From assembly GCA_002483085.1 (NCBI GenBank), contig DLHF01000056.1, positions 1 to 17,585 of the forward strand: 17,585 bases of DNA. The letters run 5' to 3'. Below the pieces are notes generated by a model that worked only from the letters and a program-made list of their open reading frames with translations, had not been told where the DNA came from and did no database searches. This document shows positions 9,051-17,263 of the stretch, in pieces; the first letter of the stretch is position 1, and every line of letters starts with the position of its first letter. The translations under genes and the position numbers were made by a program. The stretch is from Ignavibacteria bacterium UBA7675 (GTDB lineage Bacteria; Bacteroidota; Ignavibacteria; Kapaibacteriales; UB7675).

Positions 9051-9979
9051 CAACCGATGAACTTATAGCGAAGTTGCTGGATGGCACGCTTACCGCCGGT
9101 GAGCATAGCCAGATGCAGGCAATGATCGCAGCCTCGCCGGAACTGGCAGAAGAAATACGTCAGCTTCGGGCGATAGAGGATATGCTGGCACACCCGCACA
9201 ATGAGCAGGTGCACGACACAGCCCCATTTCTTCATTCGGTAGAAGATAAAATTGCAGCTTCTCTTGTAGCAACAGGTGGTGCGGCTTCGGCAGTTCGCAT
9301 GGGCAATCTGCCCCGCGCGCTCTTCACTCCTGTTTTGGTACTTATCGGCAGTATTGGCGTGTTTTTCGCCGTGCGCCCCAGTACAGATACTCACGAGCCA
9401 CTTTCTGCTGCAACCCGCAACGAGCTCCCGCCTTCGTTTGAAATGCCCGTCCCGGCTGTAGCTTCGCATAAGGCCACATCTGGTTCTGGCAGCGCAGCCC
9501 GTCCAGCCAGCACAAATGCCCCATCCGCAGCCAGCGCAATCGAAGACCAGCAACCGAGTACTCCTCCTGTGGCTGCAGCAACAACGCCAACAGATGATGA
9601 CGCCTCGGCCACGATCTACAGCCCACCTGTTTCGCTGGCAACTCGCACGTCTATTGAGCAAAATCAAGAGGCATTCGACAAGGCAATGAGCTCTGGCGAT
9701 AAACTTAAAGCTCTCGTCCCGTCCTACAGACTCGGTGTACTCTACAGACGGGCTGGCGATTCACGTGCAATGCCATTCCTGGCAACAGCACTGGCGATCA
9801 GCCGCGAGAAGAATCAGCAGCAATACGAAGCTATGAGCCTCGGTGAACTCGGCCTTCTTGCCCGGGAAAAAGGGAATATTGATGCGGCAAACTCGTACCT
9901 TCGCGATTGTATTTCCCTGCTCGAACAACTGGACGATGCAAAGTTATTGAAAGAATGGCGCGATAAGGCAGCGCGTTAA
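9047..9979 (+). CDS. Membrane anti-sigma-factor-like protein with TPR-like tail
   Basis: A 310-residue protein that starts inside the sigma factor stop codon. Residues 1-55 (LIAKLLDGTLTAGEHSQM, then ASPELAEEIRQLRAIEDML) look like the cytoplasmic anti-sigma domain found in such pairs. There is no HxxxCxxC zinc motif; the only cysteine is near residue 288, far from this domain. One membrane helix follows at about 91-109 (ALFTPVLVLIGSIGVFFAV). A Pro/Ser/Ala/Thr-rich linker (about 111-205) leads to two or three TPR-like helical pairs at about 206-300 (YRLGVLYRRAGD, then LGELGLLAREKGNIDAA). The predicted topology puts the TPR part in the periplasm, where it could sense a partner protein. The role as anti-sigma rests on position, topology and the N-terminal pattern. 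It could instead be a TPR protein that merely shares the operon. A strong terminator follows 24 nt after the stop. Confidence 0.8.
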   Translation: MTTDELIAKLLDGTLTAGEHSQMQAMIAASPELAEEIRQLRAIEDMLAHPHNEQVHDTAPFLHSVEDKIAASLVATGGAASAVRMGNLPRALFTPVLVLIGSIGVFFAVRPSTDTHEPLSAATRNELPPSFEMPVPAVASHKATSGSGSAARPASTNAPSAASAIEDQQPSTPPVAAATTPTDDDASATIYSPPVSLATRTSIEQNQEAFDKAMSSGDKLKALVPSYRLGVLYRRAGDSRAMPFLATALAISREKNQQQYEAMSLGELGLLAREKGNIDAANSYLRDCISLLEQLDDAKLLKEWRDKAAR

Positions 9980-10003
9980 TACCGCTCTTCTGAAAGCAAT
10001 ATT

Positions 10004-10036
10004 AGCCCCGATATCCTGTAGATGTCGGGGCTTTTT
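10004..10036 (+). terminator. Rho-independent terminator of the sigma/anti-sigma operon
   Basis: A stem of 12 pairs, AGCCCCGATATC (10004-10015) with GATGTCGGGGCT (10021-10032), one of them G-T, closes a 5-nt loop CTGTA. TTTTT follows at 10032-10036. It lies 24 nt after the stop at 9979. Confidence 0.92.
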
Positions 10037-10419
10037 GTATCCGATCCGGTTCTACATTCCCGTTGCAAACAGCCCCCACAGCACGGGACGTTATGCCCCT
10101 AACGCCCAACTGCTTTCACTGGTTGTCTCGTCTGCGTATTGTTTTACGGTAATTTCGATTATCGGCTGGCCAAAAGTTTACCGCCGGTGGGGGCGAATAG
10201 CCACGCGACGGCCTTGCAACGCGGTGCGGAGAGAGAACGGGCGACCAGAGACGACAGCGCACAACTCGTTGTTGCTACGTGTTCTTTAGAATACTGTGCG
10301 ATCACGAACTTGGGAAGTGGTGACTGCAAGATTTACGGGCTGGAGAAAAAGCGCAGCCAGCGTTGGTTCTGGCAGTGCAAGGGTAGTATGTACCCAACCG
10401 AGAGTCCAGAAGAGAAGTA
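10037..10419. other. Gene-free stretch between convergent genes
   Basis: These 383 bases lie between the sigma/anti-sigma terminator and the end of the OmpA-family gene. Short open frames exist on both strands (plus 10139-10468; a minus frame of about 48 codons from a GTG near 10310 to a TAA near 10164). They overlap each other, lack ribosome binding sites and match no family I recognise. A weak hairpin at 10356-10373 could help end the OmpA-family transcript. Nothing else can be named; it could be the remains of a decayed gene or an intergenic repeat. Confidence 0.5.
10344..10373 (-). terminator. Weak candidate terminator of the OmpA-family gene
   Basis: On the minus strand GCCAG/CTGGC (10373-10369 with 10360-10356) forms a 5-bp stem with an 8-nt loop, followed after TGCGC by TTTTTC. 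The stem is short and the T-run is offset, so this is a weak call. It is the only such structure I see within 100 nt after the stop at 10420. Confidence 0.2.
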
Positions 10420-12540
10420 TCAGGGTGAATTACTTCGCCGGATCAGAATATCCACCCTTCGGCTGTAGAACCGCCCCTCGGGTGTTTCAGAAGAAATTTC
10501 GGACTGCTCACCGATACCAATAGCCACGGAAGCAGGCAATTCCAATGCGGATGCAATTGCTTTCGCACGACGTTCGGAGAGCTGGCGATTGTACTCGGCA
10601 TCTCCGAGTTCGTCAGTCATCCCTATTACGGTAATACTGGCATTTGCTGGGAACGCTTCGCGTATAGCAGCCAGTGCTGTGCGGTGCAGTTTTGTTAAAT
10701 CGGCTCCATCGTAGTCGAATACAATCAGCGAATAGCGCGTTACTTCCCCTCTGCCTTCCGTCGATTCCCCACCCTGTTGCTGTACCTGGAAGACAATGCT
10801 CCCCTGCCCGGTCTCTGTGCTACCTTCGGCCAAATCGCGCACGCGCAAAGAGTATTGCATAGGAGCATCGGCAGAGATAAGAGCGGCTTTGTCCTGGTCG
10901 ATATTCCAGTCTATGTACTTCGGCGGTTCCGAACTGTCTGCAAAAATTTTACTAAAACGCTCACCCTGGCTTATGGTGATTTGCCAGTCGGCTACACCTG
11001 CTTCGCTGAGCACATCGGGATAGAACCGTATAATAGGGGGATTGGCCGCCCGCACTGTATCCTGAAGAAACACAGGTGCAAGAATAGAAGGATCATCGGA
11101 AGAAAGCTCAACACGCCTGTTTTCTGCACTTCCGCCCGGCAGAGAGCTATTAGAAGGATGCGAAGGAAGATTCGCGGCTCGGACAATGAGTCGCTCAGCA
11201 GCGATACCCCATGAATCGACAAGATACTGCCGCACTGCTTCTGCGCGTTGTTGCGACAGCCCAGTATTTTTTCGCTCATCGCCGTCGCCTGAGTTTGTAC
11301 CCACCAGAACCAACATCGCATCCGGTTTCCTTTGCAGCCGCTGTCCTATAATATTGAGCAGATTCCTATAAATATCCAGCACATCTTTCCGGTCGAGCTG
11401 ATCAGGTGCAAAAGAGCCTGCCGCTGATGGCGAAAGCAGAGCATAACGCGCTGGCACCAACGCCGACATTGGCTCGAAGAAAATATAAGGAAGCATGGGT
11501 ACGACATTCTTTTCCAGCACTGTCTCCACAGAGACCCGCACGCCCTCTGTTTCCTTGCCATCTTTCAGCACAAATCGCACCCCGAGTTCGGCTGCAAGCA
11601 GCGGTGCCGCCTGCGGCACTACCCGGCTGTACTGCTCGGAAACAACAACAGTTTGCAGAATAACGGACTCAGACTCGGTGACATCAGTCTGTACTGACTG
11701 CCCCACAAGATTGACCTCTTCATCAACGATACCCGCTACTAATTGTACGGTTGTATCGCGCCTGTACACAGTGTCCACCTGTACATCCTTGTCCTGTAAA
11801 AACTGTCGAAACAACGACGCACTGACCTGCAAAGAGCCTGTTTTCCAAGAAATCCCTGCGACCCTATCAGTAAGACTGGCACGGTAAGAAAGAAAGGGAC
11901 GGAGCACAAACGAAGAATTAAAGGGTATCTCGTAGCCAATACCAAATTCCATAGCATTCTCTACCGCCGAAGCCCCGGGTAGCGATGCCCCTGAAGCGCG
12001 TACTCTTTTTCCGCTGCCAATAAGATACTCTAATCCCGGCGAGGCATCGACTAATTCTTCAGTTTGCTCGAAGGACGACAAGATGGGAAAACCCAAACGC
12101 CATCCGACACGAACAAACATGGGTTGCCACGGCGACAGTACAACGACCGGCTGCACACCGAGTGTAAGAAGTGAGTGGCGTATAGTATGCTGCAAAAGTA
12201 CATCCCCCGCCTGACCATCTTGAGCTAAATACGGCAGCGGCCCTTCGGCTGCCGTGAGCACCACACTTGTCCCTTGAATATCTGTCTGCATTCCAACAGC
12301 TAACCAAGAGTAGGACTGCCATTCGACAATTCCCCCAACTCCATAACTGAAGCCTGTTGCACCCGAAAACAGTTGGGCGCTACTCGGAAGCGGCACACCG
12401 GGCAATTCTTTAAAATTCGCATTATGAAAAGCTGCTCCGGCCTGCACCATACCACCAAGACGCCACTCTACATCTCGTGCACTGGCAGCGCCAGCTACAG
12501 CCGTTATGAAAACACAGAGTATGATAATAAACTTCAGCAT
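10420..12540 (-). CDS. OmpA-family outer membrane protein with two OmpA-like domains
   Basis: A 706-residue protein with a clear signal peptide (MLKFIIILCVFITAVAGA, cleavage after about residue 21). Residues about 24-250 alternate aromatic, hydrophobic and glycine-rich strands and look like an outer-membrane beta-barrel. A first OmpA-like domain spans about 351-480 (FFEPMSALVP, GLSQQRAEAVRQYL, ENRRVEL). A beta-rich spacer (about 495-600) follows, then a second OmpA-like domain at 601-700 (GMTDELGDAEYNRQLSERRA, SRRVDI). The second keeps the Asp/Arg pair (D643, R658) that binds diaminopimelate in OmpA; the first has Asn416 at the Asp position, so it may bind peptidoglycan poorly. The likely role is anchoring the outer membrane to the cell wall. 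ATG 12540 is the natural start, though no strong ribosome binding site precedes it. The gene follows the 12662-17095 gene by 121 nt and may be partly co-transcribed with it. Confidence 0.88.
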   Translation of the reverse strand: MLKFIIILCVFITAVAGAASARDVEWRLGGMVQAGAAFHNANFKELPGVPLPSSAQLFSGATGFSYGVGGIVEWQSYSWLAVGMQTDIQGTSVVLTAAEGPLPYLAQDGQAGDVLLQHTIRHSLLTLGVQPVVVLSPWQPMFVRVGWRLGFPILSSFEQTEELVDASPGLEYLIGSGKRVRASGASLPGASAVENAMEFGIGYEIPFNSSFVLRPFLSYRASLTDRVAGISWKTGSLQVSASLFRQFLQDKDVQVDTVYRRDTTVQLVAGIVDEEVNLVGQSVQTDVTESESVILQTVVVSEQYSRVVPQAAPLLAAELGVRFVLKDGKETEGVRVSVETVLEKNVVPMLPYIFFEPMSALVPARYALLSPSAAGSFAPDQLDRKDVLDIYRNLLNIIGQRLQRKPDAMLVLVGTNSGDGDERKNTGLSQQRAEAVRQYLVDSWGIAAERLIVRAANLPSHPSNSSLPGGSAENRRVELSSDDPSILAPVFLQDTVRAANPPIIRFYPDVLSEAGVADWQITISQGERFSKIFADSSEPPKYIDWNIDQDKAALISADAPMQYSLRVRDLAEGSTETGQGSIVFQVQQQGGESTEGRGEVTRYSLIVFDYDGADLTKLHRTALAAIREAFPANASITVIGMTDELGDAEYNRQLSERRAKAIASALELPASVAIGIGEQSEISSETPEGRFYSRRVDILIRRSNSP

Positions 12541-12610
12541 GGCAGGTTCAGGGCTGTCGAATACGCGCCGGGCATCACCCGCACGGTCATGAGATCGCTG
12601 ATTAGAAAAG

Positions 12611-12639
12611 AAATTAACGACAAAAACATCCTATACCAA
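12611..12639 (-). promoter_or_regulatory. Candidate promoter of the OmpA-family gene
   Basis: On the minus strand TTGGTA (12639-12634), a 17-nt spacer, then TAATTT (12616-12611). The same TAATTT with the same spacing occurs before the gene starting near 17095. Initiation near 12604 would give a leader of about 64 nt. It lies just after the stop of the upstream gene, so the OmpA-family gene may have its own transcript. Confidence 0.3.
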
Positions 12640-12661
12640 CAGCGAATATAGTTGCTCTGTA

Positions 12662-15600
12662 TTATGGTTGCTGCGAATGGAGAATAAGTGTGCGAACTAC
12701 AGTGTGAGTACCCGAAACGAGGCGACAATAAAAGATACCACCACCCGGAAACATCGTCACAGATAAAGGAATATCGATGAATTCTTCACCATTGAGATAA
12801 CTACTCAGGTCCAGAACCGCTTCGCCTACGAGATTGTAGATGACCAGAGACGACAAACCACTGGCGTGTTCTACAGTAAGGATAGCATCGGCGTCGAATG
12901 GGTTGGGCAAGACACGCAGTCCGAGCGGGTTTGCATAGGGATTTACCAGCCGAGGCCCATCGCGATCATGCCATATATCGGTGACATGAAGGTGCGCCGT
13001 ATCGCTTCTGTTAATAAAAATGCTTGATGTACTTTCCTCGGGCTGGAGCTTCAGATCAACAATACTAATTGCAGCATACTCGGCATCGCCCCATAATATG
13101 CGGACTGGTATGCTGTAGAATACAGAATCTGTCGAGTTGCTGAACACGCCACGGATCGCAACATCCCTATTACCAGCTTTGACATCCCCGGTAGCATGCC
13201 CTCCTACTGGCAACATCACCGACGCGTTCCAGCGCAACACAGCGCTGAAACTACTCACGCCCGCATTTTGAAGAATAGTGCTGGCAGACACAGGATCCGC
13301 AAACGATAACTGCACATTGGTGTACTCACCAATTTTTGCATAAATATCGGGGATCACAACCTGGATAGTATCGATGGCCGGTTGCGGAACGTCGTCGCCA
13401 ATCCCTATTAGCTCTACTGCCACTGTGTTAATAGTGCTGACAACACGGGCAAATGCGGCGACGGAACCTGTCGTAATGGGAGAAAAGTTAATAGCAATGG
13501 TATCGCGGCTACCAGCGGGAATGCTATAAGGAAAGGAACGAGAAGTGGCCAAAACAAACTCGCTGCCACTCTGTACAATTGCTATGTCGCTTATTCGAAT
13601 GCTCTGGGTTGTGGACCTGTTGCTTACCACGAATGTAGCAGTCGATATTGTCGAAATATAAACAGTTCCGTAATCCAGCGTATCCGGAGCGACTGTAATT
13701 CCACGAGGTCCAATGTCGTCTAATATCCCTATTCCCTGAAGCGCTACAGGCACAAGCTCTGGCAGATAATCCACTACCACAGCAATGCTGCCGCTTTGCG
13801 ATCCCTGATCAGTAGGTGCAAAATCGACATCAATTTCCAGCGAATCACCAACACCGAGATTAGCAGGTGTAGAGGCTCTTCGCGTAAAGCCATCGCCATC
13901 AATGCTGATAGTAGCAATGTGCAATGTATCAATACCTGTATTGCGGATAAAAACTTTATCCGATACAGTATCATTTACTCTCACCGAACCAAAATCGACA
14001 GTATCTCGCGGAAGCACAATTGCCTGGGGAAATACCCCTTCCCCTTTTACAGTAAGCACGAGCGTAGTCGTAAGCTCTGCTATATGCAGCCGAATTTGCG
14101 CTTCTGTACTTCCGGCTTCAATTGGAGCAAAAACAACATTCAGCCCCACCGAACTACTTGGCTTCAGTTCTTCTGTGTCCAAAGTACCTGTAAAAGGGCC
14201 ATCGCCGGTGTCGATAGAAAGCGTTGCGGATGTCTGCCCAGTATTGGACACAACCACAACAGCTCTCTTTGATCGCCCGAGCTGTACTGCCCCAAAATCA
14301 GTCTCATATGTTTCCATATAGACATCAGGTTGTGGCTTATCAACTCCCTCGCCCTGCACAACGGCAATAAGCGGTGTTGTGGAGCGCTCCACATACACAC
14401 GAAGCACCGCCGACGAAGCACCTACAACGACCGGATCGAAGTCAATACGCAACGCGTTTTCGCCACCAACACCTACCGTCATTGTGGTAGAGCCACTGTA
14501 GGAAAAGCCCGCATTGCCTGTAAGCACAATATTTTCGACAGCGGCATTGATAGCTCCTTCATTGCGCAGCGTCAACGTCCCTTGGCCGTGCTCACCTATA
14601 AATACTTTGCCAATGCGAAGAGTATCTGGCTTCAATACAAGAACAGGTGGAGGTTTCTCTGCCCCTACCCCTCTCAAAACGACTTCAAACGTTTTTTTAA
14701 GATATCGCACTTCAAACACAACAGTGTCCAGAAATGCGCCCCTGGATGCCGGTCGGAATGTCAATGCAACTGGAAGCTCTCCTGCTGGTATTCCACGAGG
14801 GATAAATGCCGGTACTACCAAATCTGAAGAGAACGCCTGGCCTCGGAAGAACCTCATGGTCTCTACTACAGCAGAGTTCGTCTCGGTGTTCAGATTCGTT
14901 CCAGCATTTAGAAAAACGATTGATTCTTCTTTAGACTCACCGATATAGACAGTTCCAAAGTCAATTTCACGTCTGCCGTCGGCAACTTGGACTTTAGGAA
15001 TAAAGTCCATTTTGACAATCATCCCATCCTGTTTACCTTGGTATTCTGGCGACCCAAGCGATACAGGCATATCCTGCGAGTTCGTATTACCTACAACATA
15101 CAGCGAGCTATCACGGGCGATGACCACCGCCACAAATTCGTCGTCGCCGCTTCCCCCAAAGTATGTCGAATAATTGAGCAGACGTTCTCCCGGAGTAAGA
15201 GCCGCAATAAAGCCTTCGCGTCGTACACTACGTGAGTATTCGGGTTTAGGATCGTAAAACAGGCTGTCGGCAATCCCCTGTTGAGTTGTCGACCCAACCA
15301 TCACCACTGTACCATTGCGGTCCACCGCTATATCACGGATAATGTCGTCGTCATCAGATCCGAGATAGGTCGAGTACGTTATTTTGCCCGAGCTTCCTAT
15401 CGGCGCTATTTTGAGCAGTATGCCCTCGCTATTAACAGGGAGCGATTTATCGTACTGCGGCTGAATAGTAGGCACTGGAAGTTCAAAGCTGCCATCGGGA
15501 GTATAGCCTGCAAGATAGGCATCGCCTCGGGCATCTACAGCAATGGAGGTCGCAATTGCCGTCCCCACCCCTGCATACCCGAGCAGCAGTTTTTCGCCAG

Positions 15601-17095
15601 ATGTGCGATACCTTGCAAAAAACATGTGGATGTTGCCGGTTCCCTGATACTGCCGCATGTCCGTTGTCGGAAGATTTTTCGACTTTGTCTGGCCGCTAAC
15701 CCAAAAAAACGTCCCGCCCGGGTCCATCGCAATAGCAGTCCCACCGTCGTCAGCGCTTCCGCCGATTGTTCCGGAGTAACGCCAAACACCATTTGTATTC
15801 AGTGAGAGAAGGAAAGCTTCACTCCCCCCTTGATTAGGCTCAGAAGCAACCGGATACGAGGGAAATGGGTCGGAGTAGGTAGTTCCGGTGACATATACGT
15901 TGGCGGTGTCGTCAACTGCAATGGCCGCAGGCTGATCGTCACCATCACCTCCGACAACCGTTACATAATGGATATCAGTTCCAGAGCCATTCAACTTTGC
16001 AACAAAGATATCAGCTCCTCCAAGACCGATGTGTGAGTAGGTTCGCGTTGCAGGCAAGTCCGTCGAGTGCGTTTCTCCTACAACATATAGATAACCATTT
16101 TTGTCTCGTGCGAGTCCACGAGCATATTCATCTCCACTACCGCCGAAGAATGTAGAGAACAGGACTCCAACGCCGCTGTAATCAAGCTTGGTAAGCACAA
16201 CATCTCTACCTGACCACACCATGTCGTAGGCTCCTGTAGAGTGCGGATAGTCGGCAGACATTGTCGTACCAACGACATACGCATTACCTCCCTGGTCTAC
16301 GACGACGTCTACCATTTCATCTGTTTCGCTGCCTCCCAGAAAAGCAGCATATACGAGCGGATCAATGACAACTGGGAGAGAAGAATCATAGGCTCCCATC
16401 GAAAAACCCACCACGGGCGTCGACGAGGAATTTTTTAGAGTAAAAGAACAGGGAATATACTGCTTCCGGCCTTCCACCATCTGATAGGCCACTAATCCCT
16501 GCTGTGTAATGCTCCCTGCCGCCGTGTAGAGAACAAGACTGCCATCTTCAGCAATCTGTGCGCGTTGTGCGCCGTGTATTGTCAGGGCAATTTTTGAATA
16601 ATCAGCACCGGGCTGAACAATACAATCATATCTTGGAACACCATTTTGGAAGTAAAATGCTATGTCAACACCGTCGTACATGCCCTTCACAAGGGCTTCA
16701 CTAAACAGACCAGTTTCAGCGACATGGCCATGCTGCGTAAAGTATGAATAGCGTGTACCCGACTGTCCTTGCCCTAATGGTATTGGCGCTAACGAAGCAC
16801 CGGCAAATTCCATACGCACTACACTACCCCGCCTGCGCACATCTTTTGTTTTTTGCCCTTCGCCTACCGGCGATACCGTAAACGCGTCATAGACCATTCC
16901 CGTTCGCGTGATCCACACGTCCAAACCGGGCGTTCTGGCAAAAAACAGCACCTCATCATCCCATTGCCCTCGATTTTCGATATACGACAGCTCTGGTCGG
17001 GGCATAGCACTACCTACCGCCATTCCTTTTACCGGTAAACCGATAAAAAAAATGAAAGCCGTCAACAGATGCAGGTATAAAGATTGATGTGCCAC
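12662..17095 (-). CDS. Secreted DUF7948/SBBP protein with ASH-like stalk, cohesin-like domain and T9SS-type tail
   Basis: About 1477 residues from GTG 17095. I prefer this start because it gives a normal signal peptide (AHQSLYLHLLTAFIFFIGL, then PVKGMAVGSA). The frame extends to TTG 17155, but that TTG is part of a TTGACA promoter candidate. Domains by residue from 17095: DUF7948 about 37-240 (YIENRGQW, YDCIVQPGADY); seven SBBP repeats 250-695, of which the fifth is degenerate (LLGYAGVGTA lacks the aromatic-GG core); five choice-of-anchor D/ASH-like domains about 700-1230 (FGTVYIGES, IGKVFIGEH, FGAVQLGRS, FGSVRVNDT, YGTVYISTI); a cohesin-like domain about 1235-1375; and a C-terminal domain about 1385-1477 (LPNPFDADA, LVIYNLVGEAVLDL, GIFYCRLVSG) resembling a T9SS type A sorting signal, though its end (LILHSQQP) lacks the usual Lys. 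Probably a surface adhesin or stalk protein; the ligand is unknown. Confidence 0.9.
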   Translation of the reverse strand: MAHQSLYLHLLTAFIFFIGLPVKGMAVGSAMPRPELSYIENRGQWDDEVLFFARTPGLDVWITRTGMVYDAFTVSPVGEGQKTKDVRRRGSVVRMEFAGASLAPIPLGQGQSGTRYSYFTQHGHVAETGLFSEALVKGMYDGVDIAFYFQNGVPRYDCIVQPGADYSKIALTIHGAQRAQIAEDGSLVLYTAAGSITQQGLVAYQMVEGRKQYIPCSFTLKNSSSTPVVGFSMGAYDSSLPVVIDPLVYAAFLGGSETDEMVDVVVDQGGNAYVVGTTMSADYPHSTGAYDMVWSGRDVVLTKLDYSGVGVLFSTFFGGSGDEYARGLARDKNGYLYVVGETHSTDLPATRTYSHIGLGGADIFVAKLNGSGTDIHYVTVVGGDGDDQPAAIAVDDTANVYVTGTTYSDPFPSYPVASEPNQGGSEAFLLSLNTNGVWRYSGTIGGSADDGGTAIAMDPGGTFFWVSGQTKSKNLPTTDMRQYQGTGNIHMFFARYRTSGEKLLLGYAGVGTAIATSIAVDARGDAYLAGYTPDGSFELPVPTIQPQYDKSLPVNSEGILLKIAPIGSSGKITYSTYLGSDDDDIIRDIAVDRNGTVVMVGSTTQQGIADSLFYDPKPEYSRSVRREGFIAALTPGERLLNYSTYFGGSGDDEFVAVVIARDSSLYVVGNTNSQDMPVSLGSPEYQGKQDGMIVKMDFIPKVQVADGRREIDFGTVYIGESKEESIVFLNAGTNLNTETNSAVVETMRFFRGQAFSSDLVVPAFIPRGIPAGELPVALTFRPASRGAFLDTVVFEVRYLKKTFEVVLRGVGAEKPPPVLVLKPDTLRIGKVFIGEHGQGTLTLRNEGAINAAVENIVLTGNAGFSYSGSTTMTVGVGGENALRIDFDPVVVGASSAVLRVYVERSTTPLIAVVQGEGVDKPQPDVYMETYETDFGAVQLGRSKRAVVVVSNTGQTSATLSIDTGDGPFTGTLDTEELKPSSSVGLNVVFAPIEAGSTEAQIRLHIAELTTTLVLTVKGEGVFPQAIVLPRDTVDFGSVRVNDTVSDKVFIRNTGIDTLHIATISIDGDGFTRRASTPANLGVGDSLEIDVDFAPTDQGSQSGSIAVVVDYLPELVPVALQGIGILDDIGPRGITVAPDTLDYGTVYISTISTATFVVSNRSTTQSIRISDIAIVQSGSEFVLATSRSFPYSIPAGSRDTIAINFSPITTGSVAAFARVVSTINTVAVELIGIGDDVPQPAIDTIQVVIPDIYAKIGEYTNVQLSFADPVSASTILQNAGVSSFSAVLRWNASVMLPVGGHATGDVKAGNRDVAIRGVFSNSTDSVFYSIPVRILWGDAEYAAISIVDLKLQPEESTSSIFINRSDTAHLHVTDIWHDRDGPRLVNPYANPLGLRVLPNPFDADAILTVEHASGLSSLVIYNLVGEAVLDLSSYLNGEEFIDIPLSVTMFPGGGIFYCRLVSGTHTVVRTLILHSQQP

Positions 17096-17126
17096 AGCTT
17101 CGCAATAATCTGAAAGAGTTTCGGTT

Positions 17127-17155
17127 AAATTACAGCGTAGAGAGGACGTTGTCAA
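17127..17155 (-). promoter_or_regulatory. Candidate promoter of the third SBBP surface protein gene
   Basis: On the minus strand a perfect TTGACA (17155-17150), a 17-nt spacer, then TAATTT (17132-17127). Initiation near 17120 gives a leader of about 25 nt before GTG 17095 and would exclude the in-frame TTG at 17155 from the message. Confidence 0.4.
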
Positions 17156-17207
17156 TTCTATATGTGCTTTTCATTATTTACTCTTACCGTTTCCTTCCAG
17201 TAAGAAG

Positions 17208-17245
17208 AAAGAAGGCCTCTCCGTAACAACGAAGAGGCCTTCTTT
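17208..17245 (-). terminator. Strong Rho-independent terminator, possibly bidirectional
   Basis: A perfect 13-bp stem, AAAGAAGGCCTCT (17208-17220) with AGAGGCCTTCTTT (17233-17245), closes a 12-nt loop. On the minus strand TTTCTTCTT follows; on the plus strand TTTTATTT follows. It begins 18 nt after the stop of the gene ending at 17264 and insulates the promoter at 17127-17155. Confidence 0.92.
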
Positions 17246-17263
17246 TATTTGATCCTGCGATGA

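Noticed and set aside
10080..10130. Integron attC-like core (GCCCAAC beside CCCCTAAC)
   Set aside because: No matching GTTRRRY core lies within 60-130 bases at the right side in either orientation, and there is no integrase or cassette array.
10139..10468. Plus-strand open frame of 109 codons (10139-10468) and overlapping frames at 10035-10289 and 10296-10523
   Set aside because: They overlap each other and run into the OmpA-family gene on the other strand. No ribosome binding site, no recognisable family and an irregular composition.
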